From the NCBI GenBank assembly GCA_902633985.1, contig CACPHV010000012.1:1-38145 (forward strand): 38,145 nt of DNA, read 5' to 3'. The position numbers and the translations under genes are program-made. Of this stretch, positions 26,781 through 36,278 are shown piece by piece. Source of the DNA: an uncultured Pelagibacteraceae bacterium (GTDB taxonomy: Bacteria > Pseudomonadota > Alphaproteobacteria > Pelagibacterales > Pelagibacteraceae). Numbering within the stretch: position 1 is the stretch's first letter; the number at the start of each line of letters is the position of its first letter. Under the pieces are notes generated by a model. It was not told the origin of the DNA. It saw only the letters and a program-made list of their open reading frames with translations, and searched no databases.

Positions 26781-27347
26781 TTAAGTGTTAATAAAGTTTT
26801 TAAGAATTTTCATTCCAAACTTAGTTTTAATACTTTCAGGATGGAATTGTACACCATGAATATTAAATTTTTTATGTTGAACACCCATTATAATCCCATC
26901 TTCTGTCTCTGCTGTAATCTCTAGCTCTTGTGATAAGGTTTTTTTATCAATTACCAAGCTATGGTATCTGGTAGCTTCAAATGTATTTGGGAGGTTTTTT
27001 AAAATACCAATTTTCTTAGATTTAATTTTGCTTGTTTTGCCATGCATTAGCTTTCTTGCTTGGATAATTTTTGATCCAAAAACTTGTCCAATTATCTGAT
27101 GACCCAAACATACTCCCAAAAAAGGTAATTCTTTGTATAATGATTTCAATATTTTAATACAATTACCAGATTGATTTGGATTGCCTGGTCCTGGTGAAAT
27201 AACAATTTTATCATATTTTTTTTTAGTGATTTCCTTAGAATTAATCTTATCATTTCTTACTACATCTACTTTAATGTTTAACGAGGAGATATAATGATAC
27301 AAATTAAAAGTAAAACTATCGTAATTATCTATTAACAATACTTTCAT
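26781..27347 (-). CDS. trpG: Anthranilate synthase component II (glutamine amidotransferase)
   Basis: Supplies ammonia from glutamine to TrpE. The 188 residues are a class I amidotransferase with LLIDNYDSFTFNL at the start, ISPGPGNPNQSG near 50, nucleophile C80 in GVCLGHQIIG, and H169 with E171 in VQFHPES. In some bacteria the same subunit also serves p-aminobenzoate synthesis; this cannot be decided here. The start overlaps the trpE stop by one base, giving equimolar coupling with its partner. Confidence 0.96.
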   Translation of the reverse strand: MKVLLIDNYDSFTFNLYHYISSLNIKVDVVRNDKINSKEITKKKYDKIVISPGPGNPNQSGNCIKILKSLYKELPFLGVCLGHQIIGQVFGSKIIQARKLMHGKTSKIKSKKIGILKNLPNTFEATRYHSLVIDKKTLSQELEITAETEDGIIMGVQHKKFNIHGVQFHPESIKTKFGMKILKNFINT

Positions 27348-28807
27348 TATCTTAAAGCATTAATTAAAGCTTTTGCTTTATTAATTGTTTCCTCATATTC
27401 TTTATTAGGTTTACTATCCGCAACTATACCTGCACCTGCTTGCACATAAAATTTTTTATTTTTAGCAACTGCAGTTCTTAAGGCAATGCATGTATCAAAT
27501 TCTCCATTTGCAGAAAAATATCCAATTCCTCCTGCATATACTTTTCTTTTTGTTGTTTCTAATTCATCTATAATTTCCATAGCTCTAATTTTTGGAGCTC
27601 CAGATACAGTACCTGCTGGAAAACCAGCCAAGAGCGATTTAAATTTTGAGATTTTTTTATTATATTCCCCAACTACATTTGAAACTATATGCATAACATG
27701 AGAATATCTTTCAATAATGAAGCTTTCTGTAACTTTTACCGAATTTATCTTTGAAACTTTACCAGCATCATTTCTACCTAAATCAAGTAACATCAAATGC
27801 TCTGAAAGTTCTTTTTTATCTTTAAGTAGGTCTCTTTCATAAAAAAGATCTTCCTTTTTAGTTTTACCCCTTGGTCTAGTTCCTGCGATTGGTCTTACAG
27901 TAATTTTATTATCCCTAAGTCTCACAAGTATTTCAGGACTTGCACCAATTATTTGAAAATCCTCAAAATTAAAGAAAAACATAAAAGGAGAAGGGTTTGT
28001 TACCCTTAGTTTTTTATAAATATCTAATGGTTTCTTTGTTAATTTTGCCTCAAATCTTTGGCTTAAAACAACCTGAAAAATATCTCCTAATTTAATATAT
28101 TTTTTTGCCTTATTAACCATTGATAAAAATTTATTTTTTGAAGTGTTAGATTTCACTTTTATATTTTTTGATTTTTGAATTATTTTTTTATCAATATTTT
28201 TGATTGATGACTGAATGAGTAATTTAAACAAATCAGATTTAATTTCTTCATATTTATTTTTATAGTTTTTAATTTTTTCATCTTTAAAAATATTAGATAT
28301 GTAAAAAATTTCTTTTTTTAAATTATCATGAATGACTAAAGTTCTTGGACGAAGAAGCCTTACATCTGGCAAATTAAGATCATTTTTACAATTATTTGGA
28401 ATTTTTTCTATATATCTAATTGAGTCATAAGAAAAATACCCAGAGATTAATGAGCAAATATTAGGTAAATTTTTGGGAGTTTCAAACTTGAAATCTTCTA
28501 TGATTTTTTCAATTAATTCATCTGGTTTATCATTTAATTTCCTTTTTTTATTTGTTTGAATTAGATAAGAATTATTTTTATTAAACTCCCAAATTTTATC
28601 AGGATTTTTACCAAATATTGTATACCTACCTTTGATTTTGCCTTTTTCTACAGACTCAAATATAAAACTGTTTTTTTCCTCTAGAAAATTATCAATTAAG
28701 TTTAATACTTCCTCATCATTTTTTACTTTCTTTTTAGTAAAGATGATTTGATTTTTTTTGCTTCTATGTCGAAACTTAAAATCTTTGAAGCTTCGATTAA
28801 TAATCAT
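27347..28807 (-). CDS. trpE: Anthranilate synthase component I
   Basis: Converts chorismate to anthranilate using ammonia from TrpG. The 486 residues have the N-terminal feedback-site region FIFESVEKGKIKGRYTIFG (residues 48-66, equivalent to LLES, with the Ser kept), so inhibition by tryptophan is likely. The chorismate-binding domain holds VVLSQRFEAKLTK, GASPEILVRL, RPIAGTRPRG, HLMLLDLGRND, and GTVSGAPKIRAME. PabB is an alternative for such proteins, but the feedback motif and trpGDC context favour TrpE. No attenuator is possible directly upstream because the gene overlaps the ppiD-like gene. Confidence 0.95.
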   Translation of the reverse strand: MIINRSFKDFKFRHRSKKNQIIFTKKKVKNDEEVLNLIDNFLEEKNSFIFESVEKGKIKGRYTIFGKNPDKIWEFNKNNSYLIQTNKKRKLNDKPDELIEKIIEDFKFETPKNLPNICSLISGYFSYDSIRYIEKIPNNCKNDLNLPDVRLLRPRTLVIHDNLKKEIFYISNIFKDEKIKNYKNKYEEIKSDLFKLLIQSSIKNIDKKIIQKSKNIKVKSNTSKNKFLSMVNKAKKYIKLGDIFQVVLSQRFEAKLTKKPLDIYKKLRVTNPSPFMFFFNFEDFQIIGASPEILVRLRDNKITVRPIAGTRPRGKTKKEDLFYERDLLKDKKELSEHLMLLDLGRNDAGKVSKINSVKVTESFIIERYSHVMHIVSNVVGEYNKKISKFKSLLAGFPAGTVSGAPKIRAMEIIDELETTKRKVYAGGIGYFSANGEFDTCIALRTAVAKNKKFYVQAGAGIVADSKPNKEYEETINKAKALINALR

Positions 28808-30225
28808 TTGAAATAATTTTTAACTCTATCAATAGTTTTTTGGTTTAATTGTATGTTATATTTGCTAGTTAGCAATTGATCATAAGCAGCTAAAATACTT
28901 TTTCTTGTATTCGTAAATTCACTATTTACAAAATTCTTATAATCTTCGCCTTCTTTGTTTATTAGATTTTTATTAAAGCCTGTAATTTTTACTAAATAAA
29001 TTTTATTTTCACTATTGTTTACTAAAGTAAAAGAATTAACTGGTAATGAGTAGAGCATCTTTACAGAATTTATCTCAAAAATTTTGTCGTCGTTAATAGA
29101 GCTAATTGACATGTATTCTTTGTCAAAATTACTTAACTCATCAAATTTTGTGTTACTAAATTTATTATTTTGGATTTCTTCCAAAATTTTTCTGTTGTAA
29201 TCAAATTTTCCTTTTTGATAAATTAATTCAGCTATTTCACTTTTGATTATTTCATTATCTAAATCTGGAGATAGATCATATTCTTGATCTATATTATAAA
29301 GTAAAAAATTATCATCACTTTCAATTAAATCTAATTTCGTTTCCTTTTTTGAATAAATTAATTCTTCATTTATTTGTTCTCTTGAACTAGGTGCAAATTT
29401 AGAAATATCTATAATATTTACATTAATATTTTCCAAAATATTTTCAAAACTCGTACCTTGTGAAATTTTGTTTTCAATTTCATCAATTTCATCAAAAAAA
29501 GCTTGATTAAATTCTTCAATACCAATCAAATTTTTAGGATTTAAAATAACGTATCTAAAATCAATGTATTCTCTTTTTAATTGGTCTTTATTTTCTTCTA
29601 TAAATACTTTTATTTCATCATCAGTATAATCTGACTTTAATTTATAGAGATTTTCCATGTCAAAGTATTCAATATCTAAAGATCTGTTATTTTCTTCAAA
29701 TTTTTTATCAATTATAAATTTTGGTGTAATAGTTCCAGCACCAATAAAATCAAATAAATGTTTTTGTAATTCTCTATTTTTTAATTTTAATTCAAACATT
29801 GGTGCAGACATATTGTTTGATAATAAAAATTTTTCATACTTAACTCTTTCAAATTTACCATTTTCATCATGAAAATTTTTATTCTCTTTAATATTTTTAA
29901 GTATTGTTTTTTCATTAATTGAAATATTAAAATCCTCAATCTCTAGATTAATAAGCGTGGTTGATATAAGTCCTGATAATAGTTCCTCTATAACATTGTT
30001 ATCTAAATTATTTCTAATTGCATCTGCTGAAATTCCACTTTGATTAACGTAATCCATAAAATCTTGAGTGGTGACATTAGTTTTATTTATTTTTGCAATA
30101 TTGTTTTGATTATTTGTACTAAATCCACCACCAAAACCACCAAAGCCAAAAGCAATAATAATTATAACAATTAAAACCAATCCACCAAATTGTTTCCAGC
30201 CTAAGTTTTTTAATTTTTCAATCAT
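28804..30225 (-). CDS. PpiD/SurA-like periplasmic folding factor, membrane-anchored
   Basis: The 473 residues begin with a short cytoplasmic segment, one membrane helix (about 14-32, LVLIVIIIIAFGFGGFGGGF) and a periplasmic domain. Residues 35-170 match the SurA_N/PpiD N-terminal chaperone pattern (INKTNVTTQDFMDYVNQ, followed by FERVKYEKFLLSNNMS). Alphaproteobacterial PpiD proteins are about 620-640 residues and are encoded before trpE, as here. The middle region starts like the PpiD family (REYIDFRYVILNPKNL), but I cannot find a convincing parvulin active-site block, so isomerase activity is doubtful and a holdase role is more likely. It overlaps trpE as ATGA. Confidence 0.82.
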   Translation of the reverse strand: MIEKLKNLGWKQFGGLVLIVIIIIAFGFGGFGGGFSTNNQNNIAKINKTNVTTQDFMDYVNQSGISADAIRNNLDNNVIEELLSGLISTTLINLEIEDFNISINEKTILKNIKENKNFHDENGKFERVKYEKFLLSNNMSAPMFELKLKNRELQKHLFDFIGAGTITPKFIIDKKFEENNRSLDIEYFDMENLYKLKSDYTDDEIKVFIEENKDQLKREYIDFRYVILNPKNLIGIEEFNQAFFDEIDEIENKISQGTSFENILENINVNIIDISKFAPSSREQINEELIYSKKETKLDLIESDDNFLLYNIDQEYDLSPDLDNEIIKSEIAELIYQKGKFDYNRKILEEIQNNKFSNTKFDELSNFDKEYMSISSINDDKIFEINSVKMLYSLPVNSFTLVNNSENKIYLVKITGFNKNLINKEGEDYKNFVNSEFTNTRKSILAAYDQLLTSKYNIQLNQKTIDRVKNYFK

Positions 30226-30240
30226 TGCGTTATAAATTTA

Positions 30241-30269
30241 TTGATCTGTAAAAAACAAATCTATAGATT
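30241..30269 (+). promoter_or_regulatory. Possible tpiA promoter
   Basis: In the 56-nt gap between the divergent ppiD-like gene and tpiA, TTGATC (30241-30246) and TAGATT (30264-30269) are 17 nt apart; an alternative -10, TATAGA (30262-30267), gives 15 nt. Transcription would start only a few bases before the tpiA ATG at 30282. Any divergent gene pair needs promoters here, but in such AT-rich DNA the exact boxes are uncertain. Confidence 0.35.
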
Positions 30270-30281
30270 AAAAAGTCAATT

Positions 30282-31022
30282 ATGACAAATAAATATATGT
30301 ATTTTGTAGCTAATTGGAAAATGTTTGGTGATTTAAGAACTCTAAATTCACTTGATAAAGTAATAAAGTTTTCGAAAACTAATAAAAAAAATAAGTTTAA
30401 AATAGTTTATTGTCCACCAAATACATTAATTCGACCTTTATCGAGAAGACTTAAAAAAACAAAAATAGAGGTTGGTGCTCAAAATTGTCATCAGAGCTAT
30501 GATTACGGTGCTTACACTGGCCAAGTAAATTCTACCATGCTTAAAAATGTTGGAGCAAAATTTGTTATTTTGGGACACTCAGAAAATAGACAACTAGGTG
30601 ATACAGATAATTTAATTAATTTAAAAATAAAAAGTGCAAATAAATCAGGCCTCAAAATTATATTTTGTATTGGCGAAACTTTAAAAGAAAGAAGACAAAA
30701 AAAAACTAATAAAATTTTAAAAAAGCAAATTGAAAAAGGATTAAAATCGATAAAGAATAAATCTAAAATTATTATAGCCTATGAACCTGTATGGTCTATT
30801 GGGACAGGTGTAATTCCAAAAGAAGCTGATTTAAACAAAACTATTTCATTTATTAAAAGTATATTTGTAAAAAAATATCCTAAAATTTTATATGGTGGAT
30901 CTGTAAATACTAATAACATAAGTATATTAAAAAAAATTCCTAGTATTGACGGTTTTTTGATTGGAGGTGCATCGCAAAACCCAAAAAAATTTATTGATAT
31001 AATCAAAAAAACCATTAATTAG
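30282..31022 (+). CDS. tpiA: Triosephosphate isomerase
   Basis: Interconverts dihydroxyacetone phosphate and glyceraldehyde 3-phosphate. The 246 residues carry all catalytic residues: N11 and K13 in VANWKMFG, H99 in ILGHSENR (usually HSERR), E168 in AYEPVWSIGTG, and the phosphate-binding LYGGSVNTNN and DGFLIGGASQNP. Many lysines reflect low GC. It starts a plus-strand cluster tpiA-secG-pyrG-kdsA-eno, the usual alphaproteobacterial order, with secG 6 nt downstream. Confidence 0.96.
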   Translation: MTNKYMYFVANWKMFGDLRTLNSLDKVIKFSKTNKKNKFKIVYCPPNTLIRPLSRRLKKTKIEVGAQNCHQSYDYGAYTGQVNSTMLKNVGAKFVILGHSENRQLGDTDNLINLKIKSANKSGLKIIFCIGETLKERRQKKTNKILKKQIEKGLKSIKNKSKIIIAYEPVWSIGTGVIPKEADLNKTISFIKSIFVKKYPKILYGGSVNTNNISILKKIPSIDGFLIGGASQNPKKFIDIIKKTIN

Positions 31023-31028
31023 ACCCTC

Positions 31029-31328
31029 ATGGAAACTTTATTATTAGTAATCAACATCATACTTGCAGTTATTTTGGTTCTTTTAGTTTTATTGCAAAAA
31101 TCAGAAGGAGGTGCTCTTGGTATTGGAGTTTCCCAAGAAAATTTTATGCTCTCTAGATCAGCAGGCAGCTTCATGACAAAAGCCACTGCAATCGTGGCAA
31201 CACTTTTTATCATTTGCAGTTTAGCTCTAACAATTATTTCTAGAGCAGAACTTACTCCTACGGGGTCGGTATTGGATACAGTTGAGGAAAAAACCGAAGA
31301 TACACCCTCAATTCCAGAAAATAATTAA
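31029..31328 (+). CDS. secG: Preprotein translocase subunit SecG
   Basis: Small auxiliary subunit of the SecYEG channel in the inner membrane. The 99 residues have two helices (about 3-22 and 50-69) separated by the family loop LLQKSEGGALGIGVSQENF, and the conserved AGSFMTKATAIVA lead into the second helix. The C-terminal tail is acidic and proline-containing (TVEEKTEDTPSIPENN). Position between tpiA and pyrG is standard for the class. Confidence 0.93.
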   Translation: METLLLVINIILAVILVLLVLLQKSEGGALGIGVSQENFMLSRSAGSFMTKATAIVATLFIICSLALTIISRAELTPTGSVLDTVEEKTEDTPSIPENN

Positions 31329-31335
31329 TTAATCC

Positions 31336-31364
31336 TTTTCAATTCATTTTTTATTCGCTATAAG
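31336..31364 (+). promoter_or_regulatory. Candidate pyrG promoter with almost no leader
   Basis: TTTTCA (31336-31341, four of six matches to TTGACA) lies 17 nt from TATAAG (31359-31364, five of six to TATAAT). The pyrG ATG follows the -10 after only eight bases, at 31373, so the transcript would begin at or within about two bases of the start codon. No Shine-Dalgarno sequence is visible before this ATG, which fits a leaderless mRNA. Read-through from secG (44 nt away) remains possible. Confidence 0.45.
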
Positions 31365-31372
31365 ATACTTCC

Positions 31373-32989
31373 ATGGCGCGATATATATTCGTCACTGGCG
31401 GCGTGGTTTCTTCCCTTGGTAAAGGTCTCTCTTCAGCATCTTTAGCTTATTTATTACAATCAAGAGGTTATAAAGTTCGTTTAAGAAAATTAGATCCTTA
31501 TTTAAATGTGGATCCGGGAACAATGAGTCCGTTTCAGCATGGAGAAGTTTTTGTAACCGATGATGGGGCTGAAACAGATTTAGATCTAGGTCACTATGAA
31601 AGATTTTCAGGTGTTACTGCAAAGAAAACAGATAACATTACAACTGGAAAAATTTATAGTGATGTTCTTAGAAAAGAAAGAAAAGGTCAGTATTTAGGTA
31701 AAACTGTTCAAGTTATTCCACATATTACGGATAGAATTAAAGAATTTATAAAACACGATACATCTAAAGAAGATTTTGTTATTTGTGAAATAGGTGGAAT
31801 AGTAGGGGACATAGAAAGTTTACCATTTGTAGAAGCGATAAGACAATTTTCGAATGATATTGGTAAAAAAAATGCATTATTTATTCATCTAACTTTAGTT
31901 CCTTATTTAAAAGCATCGGATGAAATAAAAACAAAGCCAACACAACATTCAGTTAAAGAATTAAGAAGTATAGGTATTCAACCTGATATTATAATTTGTA
32001 GATCAGAAAGACCTATTCCATTAGAGCATAGAAAAAAAATATCATTATTTTGTAATGTTGATATTAAAAATGTAATTGAAACTGTCGATGTTAAAACTAT
32101 TTATGAAGCTCCAATTAGCTTTTTTAAAGAAAAGTTAGATTTACAAGTTTTAAATTATTTTAAATTAAAATCAAAAAAACCTGCAAATTTAAATCCTTGG
32201 AAAAAAATAACCAAAATTACTCTTAATACTAAAAGATATGTTAACATTGCAATTATTGGTAAATACGTTGAATTAAAAGATGCTTATAAATCTTTAGATG
32301 AAGCACTTACTCATGGAGGAATATCAAATAATCTTAAAGTAAATTTGGTTAGAATAGATTCTGAAAAATTAAAAGTTTCAGAAATAAAAAATAAACTTAA
32401 AAATGTTTCAGGAATTCTAATTCCTGGTGGATTTGGTAAAAGAGGAACTGAGGGTAAAATTGAGGCGATAAGATATGCACGAATAAATAAAATTCCATTC
32501 CTTGGAATTTGTTATGGAATGCAAATGGCAATAATTGAATTTGCAAGAAATCAATTAAAAATTAAAAAAGCAACCTCTTCAGAGTTTGATAAAGGCGGTG
32601 TTCATATTATTGGCTTGATGTATGAATGGGAGAAAAGTGGCAGAAAAGTTAAAGGAACAGATAAAGACTTAGGAGGTACCATGAGACTTGGTTCTTATGA
32701 TGCTATCTTAAAAGATAAATCTAAAATTAGAGATATTTATAAATCTAGATTAATAAAAGAGAGACATAGACATAGATATGAAGTGGATATTTCATATAAA
32801 GAAAAATTTGAGAAGAAAGGATTAATATTTTCAGGTTTATCTCCAGATCATAAGCTTCCAGAGATAATAGAACTTAAAAATCATCCTTGGTTTATAGGAG
32901 TTCAGTTCCATCCTGAATTTAAATCTAGACCTTTGAACCCACATCCTTTATTCTCTTCTTTTATCAAAGCAGCAAAAAATCATAGATGA
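31373..32989 (+). CDS. pyrG: CTP synthase
   Basis: Makes CTP from UTP, ATP and glutamine. The 538 residues split into an N-terminal synthase domain ([20 protein letters not shown] at the start; [15 protein letters not shown] near 140; [17 protein letters not shown] near 187) and a C-terminal class I amidotransferase with nucleophile C380 in [10 protein letters not shown] and the His/Glu pair in [14 protein letters not shown] also feeds CdsA and Kdo activation, so it connects to the envelope genes nearby; UTP supply needs a UMP kinase, which is not in the window. It overlaps kdsA as ATGA. Confidence 0.97.
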   Translation: MARYIFVTGGVVSSLGKGLSSASLAYLLQSRGYKVRLRKLDPYLNVDPGTMSPFQHGEVFVTDDGAETDLDLGHYERFSGVTAKKTDNITTGKIYSDVLRKERKGQYLGKTVQVIPHITDRIKEFIKHDTSKEDFVICEIGGIVGDIESLPFVEAIRQFSNDIGKKNALFIHLTLVPYLKASDEIKTKPTQHSVKELRSIGIQPDIIICRSERPIPLEHRKKISLFCNVDIKNVIETVDVKTIYEAPISFFKEKLDLQVLNYFKLKSKKPANLNPWKKITKITLNTKRYVNIAIIGKYVELKDAYKSLDEALTHGGISNNLKVNLVRIDSEKLKVSEIKNKLKNVSGILIPGGFGKRGTEGKIEAIRYARINKIPFLGICYGMQMAIIEFARNQLKIKKATSSEFDKGGVHIIGLMYEWEKSGRKVKGTDKDLGGTMRLGSYDAILKDKSKIRDIYKSRLIKERHRHRYEVDISYKEKFEKKGLIFSGLSPDHKLPEIIELKNHPWFIGVQFHPEFKSRPLNPHPLFSSFIKAAKNHR

Positions 32990-33810
32990 GTGCGATTAAA
33001 GTAAATTGTGAAAATATAGAAATTTCAAACAATAATAAGATTTGTATTATTGCAGGTCCATGCCAACTTGAGACCGAGCAACATGCACTCGATATGGCTG
33101 GAAAAATTAAGGAAATTACATCAAAATTTGGTCTTGGATTTATTTATAAAACTTCATTTGATAAGGCGAACAGAACTAGCTTAAAGGGTAAGAGGGGAGC
33201 AGGATTAGATGCATCACTTCCTGTATTTGATAAAATTAAAAAGGAATTAAATGTTCCTATTTTAACAGACATTCATAATTCTGAACAATGTGCAATTGTT
33301 TCAAAACATGTCGACGTTTTACAAATCCCAGCTTTTCTATGTAGACAAACAGATTTGTTAATTGCTGCTGCTAAAACAAATAAAATTATTAATGTAAAAA
33401 AAGGTCAGTTCTTAGCACCGTGGGATATGGTGAATGTAACTAAAAAAATTTCAGACTCAGGAAATAAAAACATCCTAGTCACAGAAAGAGGAGCAAGCTT
33501 TGGTTATAATACTTTAGTTTCTGACATGAGATCTTTACCTATTATGGCAAAGAACGGTTATCCAGTAATTTTTGATGCCACTCATTCTGTTCAGCAACCA
33601 GGTGGCCAAGGAGAATCCTCTGGTGGTCAAAGAGAATTTGTTGAATATTTAGCAAGAGCAGCTGTTGCGGTTGGAGTTGCTGGTGTATTTATTGAAACGC
33701 ATCAAGATCCAGACAATGCTCCATCTGATGGACCAAACATGGTACCATTGAATAAATTAGAGAATCTATTAAAACAATTACACGATATAGATAACCTAAT
33801 TAAAAAATAG
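32986..33810 (+). CDS. kdsA: 3-deoxy-8-phosphooctulonate (Kdo-8-P) synthase
   Basis: Condenses phosphoenolpyruvate and arabinose 5-phosphate to Kdo-8-phosphate for the LPS inner core. The 274 residues contain IIAGPCQLE with C26, [11 protein letters not shown] near 56, ILTDIHN near 98, [11 protein letters not shown] near 119, [20 protein letters not shown] near 204 and [14 protein letters not shown] near 245. The cysteine at 26, where E. coli has Asn, together with the later His, Glu and Asp, points to the metal-dependent class. PEP is also the product of enolase, encoded next. Confidence 0.96.
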   Translation: MSAIKVNCENIEISNNNKICIIAGPCQLETEQHALDMAGKIKEITSKFGLGFIYKTSFDKANRTSLKGKRGAGLDASLPVFDKIKKELNVPILTDIHNSEQCAIVSKHVDVLQIPAFLCRQTDLLIAAAKTNKIINVKKGQFLAPWDMVNVTKKISDSGNKNILVTERGASFGYNTLVSDMRSLPIMAKNGYPVIFDATHSVQQPGGQGESSGGQREFVEYLARAAVAVGVAGVFIETHQDPDNAPSDGPNMVPLNKLENLLKQLHDIDNLIKK

Positions 33811-35066
33811 TGAGCAAAATTTTAAAAGTAAAAGCACGTCAAGTTTTTGACAGTAGAGGAAATCCAACAGTAGAGGCAGAGGTTTATATTAAAAATAATA
33901 GCGCATCTGCCATTTGTCCTTCAGGTGCTTCTACAGGAACTTTTGAAGCTTTTGAAAAAAGAGATAAAAATAATAAACGTTATTTAGGAAAAAGTGTTTT
34001 AAATGCAGTGAAATTAGTTAACACAAAGATTTCAAAAAAATTAAAAGGACAAAGTATCCATAATCAAGAAAGAATTGATGCTTTGTTAATTAACTTGGAT
34101 GGTACAAGACAAAAAACTAATTTAGGAGCTAATGCAATTTTAGCTGTTTCAATGGCTGTTAAAAAACTGTCTGCAAAAACAAAAAAATTACCTTTGTATA
34201 AAACTTTTTCTCAAAAAAATAATTTTCAATTACCTTATCCATTAATGAATATTATTAATGGTGGAGCGCATGCAAATAATGGTCTTAGAATTCAAGAGTT
34301 TATGATTAGACCTGATCGTGCAAAAAGTTTCTCTGAAGCAATGCGAATTTGTTTCATTGTTATTAAAAAATTAAGTAAATTAATTAAAGATAGAGGTTTA
34401 TCAACTTCAGTTGGTGATGAAGGTGGGTTTGCACCCATGATCAGCAGTAATAATCAAGCTTTAGATTTAATTGTGAGTGCAATTAAAAAATCAGGATTTA
34501 TTAATGGGAAAGATGTTTCTATTTGTCTAGATGTGGCTGCTAATGAATTATATAAAAAAAACAAATACTCTATTCATTCAAAAAGTTATATTTCAGTAGA
34601 TAAATCAATTAAAGAATATCAAAAAATTATTAAAAAATATAAAATCAAGTCAATTGAGGACCCATTTGCTGAAAATGATTGGTTTGCATGGAATAAATTA
34701 ATGAAATCAATAAAAAAAGTTCAGATCGTAGGAGATGATTTGTATGTAACAAATCTTGAGAGATTAAAGAAAGGTTTCTTAAATATTTCCTCTAATTCTA
34801 TCTTAATAAAGCTAAATCAAATTGGTACCGTTTCAGAAACCCTAGATGTAATTAAATTTGCCCAAACCATTGGATATAAAACAATTATATCGCACCGATC
34901 AGGTGATAGTGAGGATACGTTTATTGCTGATTTAGCTGTGGGTACTAATTCAAATCAAATTAAAACAGGATCTTTAGCTAGATCTGAAAGGGTTGCAAAA
35001 TATAATCAATTGATCCGTATTGAAGAAGAACTTGGAAAAAAAGTGAGGATGAATAAGATCAATTAA
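33810..35066 (+). CDS. eno: Enolase
   Basis: Converts 2-phosphoglycerate to phosphoenolpyruvate; also an RNA-degradosome partner in some Proteobacteria. The 418 residues start at a GTG overlapping the kdsA stop by one base. Motifs: ARQVFDSRGNPTVEAEVYI (N-terminus), SGASTGTFEA, NIINGGAHANN with the substrate His, SVGDEGGFAP near 204, the metal-binding Asp in CLDVAANE, SIEDPFAENDW, VGDDLYVTN, LIKLNQIGTVSETL, and SHRSGDSEDTFIADLAV near 360. ftsB follows with a one-base overlap. Confidence 0.97.
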   Translation: MSKILKVKARQVFDSRGNPTVEAEVYIKNNSASAICPSGASTGTFEAFEKRDKNNKRYLGKSVLNAVKLVNTKISKKLKGQSIHNQERIDALLINLDGTRQKTNLGANAILAVSMAVKKLSAKTKKLPLYKTFSQKNNFQLPYPLMNIINGGAHANNGLRIQEFMIRPDRAKSFSEAMRICFIVIKKLSKLIKDRGLSTSVGDEGGFAPMISSNNQALDLIVSAIKKSGFINGKDVSICLDVAANELYKKNKYSIHSKSYISVDKSIKEYQKIIKKYKIKSIEDPFAENDWFAWNKLMKSIKKVQIVGDDLYVTNLERLKKGFLNISSNSILIKLNQIGTVSETLDVIKFAQTIGYKTIISHRSGDSEDTFIADLAVGTNSNQIKTGSLARSERVAKYNQLIRIEEELGKKVRMNKIN

Positions 35067-35368
35067 TGCTTCGATTAATAAAAAGAAATTATTTTTTATT
35101 AATTTCTGTTTTTTTTATTTTCTATTTTGGTTTTAACTTGGTATCTGGAGAAAGGGGTCTTTTTTCCTACATAGAAAAAAAGGAACTTTTGTCTAACTTG
35201 AAAAAAGAAGAATTAACACTAACTAGTAAAATAGAAGATATGGATCATAAAAATTCACTTCTAAGTACTAATTTAGATCTTGATTATATTGAGACTTTAA
35301 TTAGAGAACGATTTTTGTTTGGTAAAAAAAATGAGACTATTTATATAATTAAAAAAGATGAAAAGTAG
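35066..35368 (+). CDS. ftsB: Septum formation initiator FtsB/DivIC family
   Basis: Bitopic cell-division protein that links FtsQ and FtsL at the septum. The 100 residues show a short cytoplasmic start, one membrane helix (about 9-27, [18 protein letters not shown]), and a coiled coil (about 37-68) with [20 protein letters not shown] at its beginning. The C-terminal block [21 protein letters not shown] matches the usual ExxARe-x-gy-x-xpgE-ivy pattern in modified form. The position directly after eno is the typical one. lipA overlaps its end by 11 nt. Confidence 0.87.
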   Translation: MLRLIKRNYFLLISVFFIFYFGFNLVSGERGLFSYIEKKELLSNLKKEELTLTSKIEDMDHKNSLLSTNLDLDYIETLIRERFLFGKKNETIYIIKKDEK

Positions 35369-36278
35369 ACATCCAGAAAAAGAAAACAAACCAGTTAATC
35401 CAATTAAAAAAAAACCTGAATGGATAAGATCTAAACTTACAAATAGTAAGGAATTCTTTTTAACTAAAACAATAGTAAATAATAATAATCTTGTAACTGT
35501 TTGTCAGGAAGCGAACTGCCCAAATATAACTGAATGTTGGAGTAAGCGACATGCAACTTTTATGATTATGGGGGATACATGCACAAGAGCTTGTGCTTTT
35601 TGTGATGTCAAAACTGGTGTACCAGGAAAATTAGATCAACTTGAACCTGTTAAGATTGCAGAAGCGGTTAAAAAATTAAATTTAAAACACGTTGTGATTA
35701 CCTCAGTTGATAGAGATGATTTAGAAGATGGTGGATCAGAACATTTTTTTGAAGTGATTAATCAAACCAGAAAATTAAACCCAAATACTACTATTGAAGT
35801 TCTTACACCTGATTTCTTAAGAAAAGGAGACGCATATAAAAAAGTTTTAGATGCTAAACCCGATGTTTTTAATCATAATATTGAAACTGTCCCTAGTCTT
35901 TATTTAAAAGTTCGACCTGGATCTAGATATTTTGCATCTTTAGAGCTTTTAAAAAATGCAAAAAAAGTTAACAAAAATATTTTTACCAAATCAGGAATAA
36001 TGGTTGGCTTAGGTGAGACAAGAGATGAAATTTTACAGGTCATGGATGATTTAAGAGCTGCAGATGTTGATTTCATAACGATTGGTCAATATTTACAACC
36101 TTCAACTAAACATTATCCATTAGACCGATATTATACACCAAAAGAATTTGAAGATTTAGGAACAATTGCAAAAGCTAAAGGATTTTTGTTAGTATCTTCA
36201 TCTCCTTTAACTAGATCTTCATATCATGCGGATGAAGATTTTGCGAAACTTCAACAAAATAGATTAAAAAATAATTAA
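35358..36278 (+). CDS. lipA: Lipoyl synthase
   Basis: Radical-SAM enzyme that inserts two sulfurs into octanoyl groups on the E2 and GcvH proteins. The 306 residues carry the auxiliary cluster cysteines C49, C54 and C60 ([12 protein letters not shown]) and the radical-SAM CxxxCxxC cysteines C75, C79 and C82 (CTRACAFC). [22 protein letters not shown] and GLGETRDEI follow, and the C-terminal [13 protein letters not shown] holds the serine that ligates the auxiliary cluster. Many Alphaproteobacteria carry pdhA, pdhB, pdhC and lpd between ftsB and lipA; none is here. Confidence 0.97.
   Translation: MKSRHPEKENKPVNPIKKKPEWIRSKLTNSKEFFLTKTIVNNNNLVTVCQEANCPNITECWSKRHATFMIMGDTCTRACAFCDVKTGVPGKLDQLEPVKIAEAVKKLNLKHVVITSVDRDDLEDGGSEHFFEVINQTRKLNPNTTIEVLTPDFLRKGDAYKKVLDAKPDVFNHNIETVPSLYLKVRPGSRYFASLELLKNAKKVNKNIFTKSGIMVGLGETRDEILQVMDDLRAADVDFITIGQYLQPSTKHYPLDRYYTPKEFEDLGTIAKAKGFLLVSSSPLTRSSYHADEDFAKLQQNRLKNN

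Noticed and set aside
30229-30234. TATAAC on the minus strand as the -10 of the ppiD-like gene
   Set aside because: It ends three bases before the ATG, which would put the transcript start inside the coding region.
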